Position numbers and translations under genes: made by a program. A stretch of 64,000 nt of DNA from Mycobacterium sp. 050128 (GTDB taxonomy: Bacteria; Actinomycetota; Actinomycetes; Mycobacteriales; Mycobacteriaceae): positions 2,976,001 to 3,040,000 of the forward strand of contig NZ_JAZGLW010000001.1 in the NCBI RefSeq assembly GCF_036409155.1, given 5' to 3'. Positions 17,969 through 26,745 of the stretch are shown here, piece by piece. Every line of letters starts with the position of its first letter. The first letter of the stretch is position 1. Below the pieces are notes generated by a model. That model had not been told where the DNA came from. It did not search any database and was given only the letters and a program-made list of their open reading frames with translations.

Positions 17969-19293
17969 ATTCACGTAACGTCAAGATCGGCTTGGCTGTC
18001 GCACTGGCGGTGCTGCTGGTAGGCGGGATCGCCACGGTGGTGCGGACCGCTGGTGGCAGCGGACGTACCACTGTCACCGGATATTTCGCGGATAGCACCG
18101 GCCTTTACAACGGCGACGACGTCGTGATTCTCGGTGTGCGCGTCGGCAAGGTCGAGAAGATCGAACCGCAGCCGAGCCGCGTCAAGATCACCTTCTGGTA
18201 CGACGCGAAATACCGAGTGCCCGCCGACGCCAAAGCCGTGATCCTGTCACCGTCGCTCGTGACGCCGCGATCCATCCAGTTGACGCCCGCCTACACCGGC
18301 GGGGCGGTGATGGCGGCCGGGGCGGTGATCCCACAGGAACGAACCGCGGTTCCGGTGGAATACGACGACTTGCGCCAGCAGCTCGAGAAGCTGACGCAGA
18401 GTCTGCAGCCCACCAAGCCGGGCGGCACCAGCACCCTGGGGGCATTCATCAATACCGCCGCCGACAATTTGCGCGGTCAGGGCCCGGATATCCGAGACAC
18501 CCTCATCAAGTTGTCACAGGCGATTTCGGCGATCGGTGACCACAGCAGCGACCTGTTCAGCACCTTGAAGAACCTGTCGATTCTGGTCTCAGCGCTGCGT
18601 GACAGCAGCGATCTGTTGCGACAACTGAACCAGAATCTGGCCGCGGTGACCAACCTGTTAGCCAACGACCCCAACGAGGTCGGAAACGCGGTTCGCGACC
18701 TCGACGACGTGGCCGACGACGTCCGAAACTTTGTGGCCGACAACCGCGAGACGCTGGGTACCACCTCCGACAGGCTGGCTTCGGTGTCCCAGGCGCTGAA
18801 CGCAAGCCTCGACGATGTCAAGCAAATTCTGCATGTGGCCCCGACCGCATTCCAGAACTTCCTGAACATCTACCAACCGGCGCAGGGCGCGCTGACCGGA
18901 GCGTTGGGAGTGAACCAATTCGCCAACCCAATCCAGTTCCTGTGCGCCGCGATTCAGGCGGCCTCGCGCCGCGGCGCCAAAGAGTCCGCGAAGCTCTGCG
19001 TGCAATATCTGGCACCGATCTTCAAGAACCGTCAATACAACTTCCCGCCGCTAGGCGAGAATCTCTTCGTTGGAACCACAGCCCGTCCCAACGAAATTAC
19101 CTACAGCGAGGACTGGCTGCGGCCCGACTATGTTCCCCCCCAGCCGGCGGTGCCCGCCCCCGGCGCTCCGCCACCTCAGCCCAACGGCCCGCCGGATGTT
19201 CCGCCGTCCCCGCCGGCGGCCGTCGCACCGGTGTCGACCAATCCGGCCGACGGCCTGCGCGGACTGATGGTGCCTTCGGGAGGTGGACAGTGA
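17965..19293 (+). CDS. mceD: MceD-type MlaD-domain protein
   Basis: A 442-residue Mce subunit with GTG start 17965 inside the mceC stop overlap. The N-terminal helix IGLAVALAVLLVGGIATVV precedes an MCE domain (NGDDVVILGVRVGKV). Extended helices follow, then the sequence FLCAAIQAASRRGAKESAKLCVQYLAPIFKN in two Cys-bearing segments that is typical of MceD. The end is Pro-rich. It overlaps mceE by 4 bp. Confidence 0.93.
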   Translation: MNSRNVKIGLAVALAVLLVGGIATVVRTAGGSGRTTVTGYFADSTGLYNGDDVVILGVRVGKVEKIEPQPSRVKITFWYDAKYRVPADAKAVILSPSLVTPRSIQLTPAYTGGAVMAAGAVIPQERTAVPVEYDDLRQQLEKLTQSLQPTKPGGTSTLGAFINTAADNLRGQGPDIRDTLIKLSQAISAIGDHSSDLFSTLKNLSILVSALRDSSDLLRQLNQNLAAVTNLLANDPNEVGNAVRDLDDVADDVRNFVADNRETLGTTSDRLASVSQALNASLDDVKQILHVAPTAFQNFLNIYQPAQGALTGALGVNQFANPIQFLCAAIQAASRRGAKESAKLCVQYLAPIFKNRQYNFPPLGENLFVGTTARPNEITYSEDWLRPDYVPPQPAVPAPGAPPPQPNGPPDVPPSPPAAVAPVSTNPADGLRGLMVPSGGGQ

Positions 19294-20450
19294 GTCGATC
19301 ACGGCGCTGGTCTCGCGCAGCCATGGGGCTGGTGGGGGTGCTTGTTGCGACCGCGCTTTCGGGTTGCGGGTTCCGCGGCGCGAATTCGTTTCCGTTGCCG
19401 GGAACCAGCGGGAGTGGCCACGGGTCGTACACGATCCAAGCGCAGATGCCCGACGTCCAAAATCTGGAACGGAATTCTCGAGTCCGGGTCAATGACGTCA
19501 CCGTCGGCACGGTGAGCAACATCGAGCTTCAGGGTTGGCACGCACTGGTCACCATGACGATCAGCGGTGACGTCGACCTGCCGGCCAACGCGACCGCCAC
19601 GGTCGGGCAGACCAGCTTGCTGGGTTCGGTGCACGTCGAACTAGCGCCCCCCACCGGGGTCGCGCCCGAAGGCAAGCTCAAAAACGGATCGTTGATCCCG
19701 CTGTTGTCGTCCGACACCTATCCGTCTACCGAACGGACGCTGGCCGCGGTTTCGCTGGTGCTCAACGGCGGGGGCCTGGGGCAGATCCAGGACATCACGA
19801 AGTCTTTGAGTACCGCCTTCACCGGCCGTGAGGCAGATCTGCGAAGCCTGCTTGGGCAGCTCGACAAGTTCGTCGGCTACCTCGATGACCAAAAAGGTGA
19901 CATCATCGCCGCAACCGAGAGCCTCAACAACCTCGTTGGTCAATTCGCCGACCAGAAACCGGTGATCGACAAGGCGTTAAAGACCATCCCGAACGCCTTG
20001 ACCGTGTTGAAAGACGAGCGAAACGCGCTGGCCAACGCTCTCGGTGACCTGAGCAGATTCGGCGCGCTAGCCGCTGACTCGGTCAACAAGACCAAGGAAA
20101 ATCTGGTCAAAGAGCTCAAGGACCTGGGCCCGGTGCTGCAGTCACTGGCGGATGCCGGGCCGGCGCTGACCCGTGCGCTGGATTTCTACGGAACCTTCCC
20201 GTTCCCCACGGGCACACTCAGCAAATGGATGCGCGGCGACTATGCCAACCTGACGGCGGTCATCGACCTGACGCTGAGCCGGCTGGACGCTTCGTTCTTC
20301 ACCGGTACCCGGTTCGAGTGCAATCTGACCGAGCTTGAGTTGCAGTGGGGCCGCACCATCGGCCAGATGCCCAGCCCATGCACCGCGGGCGGTCCGTACA
20401 ACCCCGGCAACCCCCTGGTTGTCCCGTATCACTTCGATCAGGGGCGCTGA
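19290..20450 (+). CDS. mceE: MceE-type lipoprotein
   Basis: A 386-residue Mce subunit anchored by lipid. The leader LVGVLVATALSGC contains the lipobox with Cys26, as in the Lpr/MceE subunits of other mce operons. The MCE domain (NSRVRVNDVTVGTV, TSLLGSVHVEL) and the long helical region are complete. GTG 19290 overlaps the mceD stop. The frame is open further upstream, but that part is a shadow of mceD. The C-terminal FECNLTELELQWGRTIGQM segment resembles other MceE ends. Confidence 0.93.
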   Translation: MSRSRRWSRAAMGLVGVLVATALSGCGFRGANSFPLPGTSGSGHGSYTIQAQMPDVQNLERNSRVRVNDVTVGTVSNIELQGWHALVTMTISGDVDLPANATATVGQTSLLGSVHVELAPPTGVAPEGKLKNGSLIPLLSSDTYPSTERTLAAVSLVLNGGGLGQIQDITKSLSTAFTGREADLRSLLGQLDKFVGYLDDQKGDIIAATESLNNLVGQFADQKPVIDKALKTIPNALTVLKDERNALANALGDLSRFGALAADSVNKTKENLVKELKDLGPVLQSLADAGPALTRALDFYGTFPFPTGTLSKWMRGDYANLTAVIDLTLSRLDASFFTGTRFECNLTELELQWGRTIGQMPSPCTAGGPYNPGNPLVVPYHFDQGR

Positions 20451-20454
20451 CAAC

Positions 20455-21924
20455 ATGCTCACTAGGCGAATCAAAATCCAGCTGCTGGTGTTCGCGGTTG
20501 TCAGCGTGGTCGCCGGCGCCGTCATGTTCTTCGACTACATGGACGTGCCGACCGCGTTCTTCGGGGTCGACCGTTACACGGTCACGGTGCAGCTGCCCGA
20601 CGGAGGCGGCCTTTACCCGGGGGGCAACGTCACCTACCGAGGAGTCGAGGTGGGTCGGGTACGAGACGTGCGCTTAACGAATAGTGGCGCCGAGGCGGTG
20701 CTGCAGATGGATTCCGATGTCCACATCCCCGCCGACCTCACCGCCCAGGTACACAGCGTTTCCGCGGTCGGCGAGCAATATGTCGAACTGCTGCCGCGCG
20801 CGGGGGACGGGCCGGCGCTGCGAAACGGCGACGTGATCCCTGTGGACCGCACTTACGTCCCGCCCAACCTGAACTCGCTGCTGCAGGCAACCAATCGCGG
20901 GTTGACCGCGATCCCGCGCGACAACCTCAAAACGGTGGTCGACGAATCCTATGTCGCCGTCGGCGGGCTCGGCCCCGAACTGTCCCGGCTGGTCAAAGGG
21001 ACGACCAATCTGGCGATCGACGCTCGCAAGAACCTTGACTCGCTGGTCGCTTTGATCGACGAGTCCAAGCCCGTCTTGGACAGCCAGTCCCAGTCATCGG
21101 ACGCGGTGCAGGCGTGGGCGGCCCACCTGGCAGCCATTACCTCGCAGCTTCGAGACAACGACTCCGCGGTCGCGGGCGTGCTCCACAAAGGCGGCCCCGC
21201 GGCCGCGGAGGCCCAACAACTGTTCGACCGGTTGAACCCCACGTTGCCGATCGTGCTGGCGAATCTGGTCAGCGTTGGGCAGGTGGGAGTCACCTACCGC
21301 GACAACCTGGAAGCCGTCTTGGTGGAGCTGCCGCAGGGAGCCGCCGACGTCCAAGCGACCGGCGTGCCCAATAGGAATACCAAACAGCCTTACTTGGGCG
21401 GCTACCTCAGCTTCAACTTGAACCTCAACTGGCCGCCGCCCTGCGTCACGGGATTCCTACCTGTCCAGCAGCAGCGGGCCGCCAGCTTCGAGGACTACCC
21501 AGATCCGCCTAAAGGCGACCTTTACTGCCGGATACCGCAAGACTCGATGATCAACGTGCGCGGGGCGCGCAATCTGCCGTGTGAGACTCGACCCGGCAAG
21601 CGCGCGCCGACGGTCAAGATGTGCGAAAGCGACGAGACCTACGTCCCCCTGAACGACGGCTTTGCCTGGAAGGGCGATCCGAACGCGACGTACAGCGGCC
21701 AGGATGTGCCTCAGCTGCGCCCAGGTGATGAGCCACCCGGGAAGTCCGCACCACCATCGCCGCCGGGTCCGGCACCACCCCCGATCGCCGCCGTCCAATA
21801 CGACCCGGCAACCGGTATGTACGTGGGACCGGACGGGCGTATGTACAGCCAAGCTGACCTGGCCCACGGAACTACGAAGGAGCAAACATGGCAGAGCATG
21901 ATGCTGCCTCCCAAGAGGAATTGA
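20455..21924 (+). CDS. mceF: MceF-type MlaD-domain protein
   Basis: A 489-residue final Mce subunit. ATG 20455 lies 4 bp after the mceE stop. The membrane helix LLVFAVVSVVAGAVMFF is followed by an MCE domain (GGNVTYRGVEVGRV, VHSVSAVGEQYVELL), a long helical stretch and a Cys-containing C-domain (NLNWPPPCVTGF). The Pro-rich segment ends with YDPATGMYVGPDGRMY, a signature seen at many MceF C-termini. Its last 37 bp overlap the next gene. Confidence 0.93.
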   Translation: MLTRRIKIQLLVFAVVSVVAGAVMFFDYMDVPTAFFGVDRYTVTVQLPDGGGLYPGGNVTYRGVEVGRVRDVRLTNSGAEAVLQMDSDVHIPADLTAQVHSVSAVGEQYVELLPRAGDGPALRNGDVIPVDRTYVPPNLNSLLQATNRGLTAIPRDNLKTVVDESYVAVGGLGPELSRLVKGTTNLAIDARKNLDSLVALIDESKPVLDSQSQSSDAVQAWAAHLAAITSQLRDNDSAVAGVLHKGGPAAAEAQQLFDRLNPTLPIVLANLVSVGQVGVTYRDNLEAVLVELPQGAADVQATGVPNRNTKQPYLGGYLSFNLNLNWPPPCVTGFLPVQQQRAASFEDYPDPPKGDLYCRIPQDSMINVRGARNLPCETRPGKRAPTVKMCESDETYVPLNDGFAWKGDPNATYSGQDVPQLRPGDEPPGKSAPPSPPGPAPPPIAAVQYDPATGMYVGPDGRMYSQADLAHGTTKEQTWQSMMLPPKRN

Positions 21925-22631
21925 GCGATATGGGACGGACGGAAACAACCCCCGCATTGTCCGGTGACACCGACCAGGGTTCGCCGGGTTCGACCAACCT
22001 CGCCACCCCGAAAGGGCAGGAGGCCGACGCGGGCCCCGATTTGGAGCCCGCCGCGGAAGGACTGGTCGAGGAAGCCAATGACGACGACGCGGCGGTCGAT
22101 GACGAAGTCGACGATGCCTCGGAAGAGGCTGCGCCGCTGAAGAAGCGGATGTCATCCGTACGGCTGGCCGCGGTGTGGGGGGTGGTCGCAATAGTCTCAC
22201 TGGGCGCTCTGGGTGGTTGGTTCGGTTTTAGGATTTATCAGTCACACCAGGCCCATCAACAGCGCGAGGTCCTGATCCAGGTCGCGCGGCAAGGGGCGCT
22301 GAACTTGACGACGATCGACTGGCAGCACGTCGATGCTGACATACAGCGCATCCTGGACTCCGCGACAGGCACTTTCTACGACGACTTCTCCAATCGATCG
22401 AAACCCTTCATCGACGTCGTCAAGAAGGCACAGTCGAAGTCGGTAGGAACAATCATCGAGGCGGGTGTGGAGTCGCAGTCGGCCAACGAAGCCCAAGTGC
22501 TGGTCGCTGTGTCGGTAAAGACGTCGAATGTTGGTGCAGCAGAACAGGATCTGCGGCATTGGAGAATGCGAATCACCGTGCAAAAGCTCGGAAACGACGC
22601 GAAAGTCTCCAACGTCGCCTTCGTGCTATGA
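21888..22631 (+). CDS. Mce-associated membrane protein (Mam) 1
   Basis: A 247-residue protein with an acidic, low-complexity cytoplasmic N-terminus (about 1-85, many Asp/Glu), one membrane helix (about 93-115) and a small extracytoplasmic domain of the Mam/VirB8-like type (ATGTFYDDFSNRSKPFIDVVKKAQ). Mam proteins are encoded at the ends of mce operons and are thought to stabilise the transporter. ATG 21888 has a strong SD (GAAGGAGC) and lies inside mceF, giving a 37-bp overlap. It is joined to the next gene by an ATGA overlap. Confidence 0.88.
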   Translation: MAEHDAASQEELSDMGRTETTPALSGDTDQGSPGSTNLATPKGQEADAGPDLEPAAEGLVEEANDDDAAVDDEVDDASEEAAPLKKRMSSVRLAAVWGVVAIVSLGALGGWFGFRIYQSHQAHQQREVLIQVARQGALNLTTIDWQHVDADIQRILDSATGTFYDDFSNRSKPFIDVVKKAQSKSVGTIIEAGVESQSANEAQVLVAVSVKTSNVGAAEQDLRHWRMRITVQKLGNDAKVSNVAFVL

Positions 22632-23395
22632 GTAACTTCCAGCTCGGCAAGCACCGATTACTGAGTCCACGAGCCAGAAAGGGCACCACCGCTGTGCCGG
22701 TTGACATCGATTCCGCCACTGAGCAAGCCAGCGCCATCGCCGTCGAGGAGACGACCGAACCGGCCGAAGGCGCACCGAACCAACTCGAGGCGACCGGTGA
22801 CGCGCAAGACACGAACGGAACAAAAGACGAGGCACAGGAGGCGTCCTCCGAGGGCGAGGGCACTGAAGCCGAGGACGCGAAAGACGTTGCGCCCCCGACA
22901 CAACCGCGCAGTATTGCATGGTCCCGGGTATTGGTCTTCGGGGTGCTGCCCATACTGGCGTTGCTGATAGCGGTGGGCGCCGGCTACCTCAAGTGGCAAG
23001 ACAACTGGGTCCGCAGCTCGGGGTCCGCCGGCATCGAGTCGGTCGCAGCGGCCAAAGAATCTACCGTTGCGATATTGTCCTACCAGCCTGACAGCGTCGA
23101 CAAGGATCTCGGAGCCGCCCGCGACCGGTTGACCGGTAAGTTCAGGGATTCCTATTCAGACCTGGTCCGCGACGTGGTGATACCCGGCGCCAAGAAGGAC
23201 CACATCGCGGCGATTGCCACCGTTCCTGGTGCCGCCTCAGTGTCGGCAACACCAAATCACGCGGTCGCACTCGTGTACGTCGACCAGACGGTTACCGTGG
23301 GCAACGATGCGCCCACCGACACCGCATCCACCGTCCGAGTGACTATGGACAAGGTTGGCAACCGCTGGCTGATCTCATCGTTCGACCCGATCTAA
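22628..23395 (+). CDS. Mce-associated membrane protein (Mam) 2
   Basis: A 255-residue second Mam protein with the same plan: a disordered acidic N-terminus (about 25-90), one membrane helix (about 100-121) and a C-terminal domain with YQPDSVDKDLGAARDRLTGKF and ending RWLISSFDPI, a motif common at Mam C-termini. ATG 22628 overlaps the previous stop. The frame is open to 22559 upstream, but that part is inside Mam1. This is the last gene of the operon; the next gene is on the other strand. Confidence 0.88.
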   Translation: MSNFQLGKHRLLSPRARKGTTAVPVDIDSATEQASAIAVEETTEPAEGAPNQLEATGDAQDTNGTKDEAQEASSEGEGTEAEDAKDVAPPTQPRSIAWSRVLVFGVLPILALLIAVGAGYLKWQDNWVRSSGSAGIESVAAAKESTVAILSYQPDSVDKDLGAARDRLTGKFRDSYSDLVRDVVIPGAKKDHIAAIATVPGAASVSATPNHAVALVYVDQTVTVGNDAPTDTASTVRVTMDKVGNRWLISSFDPI

Positions 23396-23445
23396 GGCCG
23401 GCAAGGCGCACTGGGAAATCTTGACGTTTTCTCATGGCGCCGAGG

Positions 23446-24675
23446 TCACGTGATCGCCCCGGCGATCTTGAGTTCGATGAGGCGATCGTCATCGACGCCC
23501 AGTTCGCGCAGTATCGCGTCCGTGTGCTCCGCGAATTGCGGTGCTCTGGTCAGGCTGGCTGGATCGTCGTCGAACTGCACCGGGCTGGAAACCAACTTCT
23601 GCGGATGACCTTCGGCATCGACGATTTCGGCGATGCGACCGTTGGCGGTCAGTGCTTCGTCATTGGCGATTTCCCAGGCGTCCTGAACCGGGGCCCACTG
23701 CCCTCTGCCCCTGCGCAGCACGGCTTGGCATTCAGCGAAACTCAATCTGCCGATCGCGTCCGCAACGATTTGTTGAGCGATTTCGCTGTGTTCGGCCATC
23801 GCCTCGAGCGTTGTGAACCGGGGATCTTCAGCGACGTCGTGCAGATCCATCAGCCGGCAGAACTCCGGCCAGTACCGCGTCGGCTGCAACATTGACAACT
23901 GGACGAACCTTCCGTCCGACGTCCGATAAGCGCCGGTAAGCGGGTTGCCCGGGGCCTGGGTTCGGCGTTCTACCTTCGGCAGCGGGCCGCCCATCAGCAT
24001 TGCCATGTTCACGTTGAACTGGGTTGTCCAAGCGCCCACCGCCAAGAGCGAGACGTCGAGCACGGACGGTTCCCCGGTGGCCTGTCTGCCGTAGAGTGCC
24101 GCCGCCACGGCGCCGGCGATGGTGATGCCGCCGATGTTGTCCCCGTAAGCCCCGGCGGGCATGAACGGGCTGTGAGTGGCATCGGGCGACGTGAGGCCGT
24201 CGGCGCTGCCACCACGGGCCCAGAACGCCGTCGCGTCATAGGCCCCGGCCTCCCGGTCGGGCCCTTTCAGTCCGAAGCCGCTGCCGACGACATAGATGAT
24301 GGCGGGGTTGATTCGGCGGACGTCGTCGAGGTCGATCGACAGCTTCTTCCGCGTCGACGGCAGGTAGTTCGTCAGGAATACGTCGCTCCGCCGGATCAGT
24401 TCGTCGAGCAGCGGACGCGCCTCCGAATTGTCCAGGGCCAGACCAACACTGCGCTTTCCGCGGTTGGGCGCCTCCATGATCGGCGCGAACGACGATCCGG
24501 GTACGGTTGCTGCGGCGCCCAAGACCTTGACCAAGCCGCGCTGGGCGTCGCCGGTGACAGGATGCTCGATCTTCACCACGTCGGCGCCCCAGTCGGCGAG
24601 CACCGCGCCGGCCGCAGGAACAAAGGTGAACTGGGCGACCTCCAGCACGCGAACTCCGGTGAGCGGTTTACGCAT
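23446..24675 (-). CDS. Type III (CaiB/BaiF) CoA-transferase
   Basis: A 409-residue family III CoA-transferase, which moves CoA between carboxylic acids. The N-terminal signature GVRVLEVAQFTFVPAAGAVLADWGADVVKIEHP is complete (read here in two parts). The expected catalytic Asp is D147 in AGAYDATAFWARGG. Length is normal for the family. It is the last gene of a reverse operon with the GntR regulator and LLM oxidoreductase upstream, and is convergent with the mce operon, so it may activate an imported acid. It resembles the second CaiB protein at 49614. Confidence 0.92.
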   Translation of the reverse strand: MRKPLTGVRVLEVAQFTFVPAAGAVLADWGADVVKIEHPVTGDAQRGLVKVLGAAATVPGSSFAPIMEAPNRGKRSVGLALDNSEARPLLDELIRRSDVFLTNYLPSTRKKLSIDLDDVRRINPAIIYVVGSGFGLKGPDREAGAYDATAFWARGGSADGLTSPDATHSPFMPAGAYGDNIGGITIAGAVAAALYGRQATGEPSVLDVSLLAVGAWTTQFNVNMAMLMGGPLPKVERRTQAPGNPLTGAYRTSDGRFVQLSMLQPTRYWPEFCRLMDLHDVAEDPRFTTLEAMAEHSEIAQQIVADAIGRLSFAECQAVLRRGRGQWAPVQDAWEIANDEALTANGRIAEIVDAEGHPQKLVSSPVQFDDDPASLTRAPQFAEHTDAILRELGVDDDRLIELKIAGAIT

Positions 24676-24712
24676 CAGACGTCCTTCAAGTGAGGGTGGG
24701 CACGCGGCCCAC

Positions 24713-25495
24713 TCAGTGCATGATGTCTCGGACCTTCGTCTTTTCGTAGCCCTTGAGCAGCTCAGCGCTGGCGTTCTCCATGTGTCGCCGCCAATGCGCC
24801 TCGGCCTCAGCGCCGTCCCGAGCGGCCACCAAGTCGGCGAGTCGGGTGTAGGACCGCATGAGCTTGGTGTACTTAGCCTTGGGCACGACGTTCTGAACGC
24901 TGAGAAATGCTGCGGTCATGTGCTTTTCGAAGATTTCGTGCAGCATGCCGACGATCACGGTCAGCGTCGCGTTGCCCGACAGTTCGACTAGCCGACGATG
25001 CAATGCGGTCGAGGCTGCCGCCAGTGTGCCGGTCTCCCATGCAGCAGGAATCTCTTCAATGAGTTCGCGCAACTCGCGGTGGGCCGCTGCGGTGCCATTC
25101 TCTGCGAGCAGCCGGGCCGCGTACGGTTCAATGCCCATCCGTGCCGTCATCACGTCCGCGAGCGTCGTTCCCGCCATCTCGAGCAGGAAGCCCGCCGGAC
25201 GCGCGACGATCTCGGGGCCCGGGACGCGAACCCGCGCGCCGGTACGTGAGCCGCGCCGCACCTCAACGAGACGGTCGGATTCCAAGACTCGCACCGCTTC
25301 TCGCAGCGATGGCCGGCTGACCTGGAAGTGATCCATGAGTTCGGCCTCGTAGGGAAGGAAGTCGCCGTCCTTGAGCTGTCCCTCGACGATCATCCGCCGC
25401 AACGTGTCCGCCACGATCTCGGCCGTCTTCGGCGACCGCACCGCGCCGTTAAGCTGTGACGTGGTCATCGGCGCGAGCGGTTCCCGCTTGGCCAT
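24713..25495 (-). CDS. GntR regulator, FadR subfamily
   Basis: A 260-residue regulator with an N-terminal winged helix (about 20-90: LMDHFQVSRPSLREAVRVLESDRLVEVRRG) and a C-terminal all-helical FCD ligand domain with conserved His residues. FadR-type GntR proteins usually sense acids or acyl-CoA. I start it at ATG 25495 (MAKREPLAP), which has the SD AGGAGG just upstream; the frame also opens at 25558 but without support. A perfect 11-bp palindrome lies 26 bp upstream. It sits between LLM and CaiB genes and probably regulates that small operon. Confidence 0.9.
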   Translation of the reverse strand: MAKREPLAPMTTSQLNGAVRSPKTAEIVADTLRRMIVEGQLKDGDFLPYEAELMDHFQVSRPSLREAVRVLESDRLVEVRRGSRTGARVRVPGPEIVARPAGFLLEMAGTTLADVMTARMGIEPYAARLLAENGTAAAHRELRELIEEIPAAWETGTLAAASTALHRRLVELSGNATLTVIVGMLHEIFEKHMTAAFLSVQNVVPKAKYTKLMRSYTRLADLVAARDGAEAEAHWRRHMENASAELLKGYEKTKVRDIMH

Positions 25496-25520
25496 CGCGA
25501 CCTCCTGAACTCGACATGTA

Positions 25521-25531
25521 GTACTCAGTAC
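25521..25531. promoter_or_regulatory. Palindrome upstream of the GntR gene at 25495
   Basis: GTACTCAGTAC is a perfect palindrome flanked by CATGTA repeats (25515-25520 and 25534-25539). FadR-type regulators bind short palindromes near their own start, so autoregulation is plausible. Confidence 0.45.
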
Positions 25532-25570
25532 ACCATGTAGGGCGCCCATCCGGTGCATCCGTGGCTGGCG

Positions 25571-26566
25571 TCACTGCAGTTGCGAAAGAACGCGCGTAGC
25601 GGCCGCACCATAGCCGGCACGTCGTCGGCGTCCGACCAGGAAGCTGGGCGGCGACGCAAATGCTAAGTCGGGCAGTCGTTTGCGAGCCGCCAGCATTTCG
25701 CGTGCCTGTGTGTCGTTGCCGCAGATCGCGATCGACCACAGCATATCGTCGGGGACATGGTCGGCCATCGTTTCCGGATGGCCGCTGCGGAAGGCCGACC
25801 GGATCCGGGCGACCTCGTCTGTCCAGCCGTGCAGTTCGGCGAGTGAGTCGTAGGTCTTCACGGTGAAGTAGAAGGCGATCTGCAGCCGCGCGTCCCGGAC
25901 GGCCCGGGCCGGGTCGTCGTTGTCGATCGCGGTGATCAGCCAGCCCCAGCGGCGTAGCTCGGCCGCGTCACGCCCACGTGATTCGGCGCCGCGGGCCAGT
26001 TCGGGCTCGACGAGTTCCGTCCACCAGCGATCGGTGAACAGGCCGTGCCCCAGCACGCCGTCGGCGCTGCGACCTACCGTCTGCACCATGATCCTGTTGA
26101 AGGCGCCGATCAAGATGGGTACCTCCAAGCGGCCGAGCACGGGTGCCCGGATGTCGGCGTCGATCGTGTAGAACCGGCCCTCGTATCGAACGCGTTCACC
26201 GTTCTCGGCGTTCAGGAACGCCCTGATCGCCTCGATCAATTCGGCCATCCTGGCTGCCGGGTGGGTGGCGTCGACACCGAACCAGTCCTTGTTCATTCGC
26301 GAGGTGCCCGACCCGAGTCCCAAGAAGATCCTGCCCGGCGCGAGTGTCCAGAGATGCCGCACGGCCGCGGCATGCACAAATGGGGACCGGGCGAATGCAT
26401 AGGCGATTCCCGGGCCGATGTGGGCCCGCGAGGTGCCGAGGGCCATCTCGGTCGCTGTGATGTACGCGTTGAGGTCGGCGAACTCACCAGCACAAAACGC
26501 CTGCGCGCCGGCGGTCTCCGCCTGAGTTGCCAGCGCGGGCCCGGGCCACGGCAGACCCCAGTCCAT
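25571..26566 (-). CDS. LLM-class F420-dependent-type oxidoreductase
   Basis: A 331-residue luciferase-like TIM-barrel protein. Family segments include TEMALGTSRAHIGPGIAYAFARSPFVHA, LAPGRIFLGLGSGT and VPILIGAFNRIMVQTVGRSADGVLGH (all read in parts). Actinobacterial members commonly use the deazaflavin F420 for hydride transfer, though FMN cannot be excluded. It is the first gene of a reverse operon with GntR and CaiB, and divergent from the Rieske oxygenase, so it probably acts in the same breakdown route. Confidence 0.87.
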   Translation of the reverse strand: MDWGLPWPGPALATQAETAGAQAFCAGEFADLNAYITATEMALGTSRAHIGPGIAYAFARSPFVHAAAVRHLWTLAPGRIFLGLGSGTSRMNKDWFGVDATHPAARMAELIEAIRAFLNAENGERVRYEGRFYTIDADIRAPVLGRLEVPILIGAFNRIMVQTVGRSADGVLGHGLFTDRWWTELVEPELARGAESRGRDAAELRRWGWLITAIDNDDPARAVRDARLQIAFYFTVKTYDSLAELHGWTDEVARIRSAFRSGHPETMADHVPDDMLWSIAICGNDTQAREMLAARKRLPDLAFASPPSFLVGRRRRAGYGAAATRVLSQLQ

Positions 26567-26666
26567 GCGTCCTCACCTTCGTCCACAGCACATCATTAAC
26601 CTAGTAAGACAAGTGATTGTACGTGCTGATGGGGTGCCGCGGGGGAATTCTCCGGCCGGCGGACTC

Positions 26667-26688
26667 TTTTAGACAAAAGTGTCAAAAA
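26667..26688. promoter_or_regulatory. TetR-type operator upstream of the Rieske oxygenase gene
   Basis: TTTTAGACA (26667-26675) and TGTCAAAAA (26680-26688) are inverted arms with one mismatch around AAAG. The GACA...TGTC core resembles the other TetR-type palindromes in this window. It lies about 57 bp upstream of the oxygenase start. The likely binder is the TetR protein of the same transcript. Confidence 0.55.
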
Positions 26689-26745
26689 TCAGTAGCCTCG
26701 AGACACGGCTGTTCAAGTGTCCCGCGTGGGGAGGGGTTCGGATCA

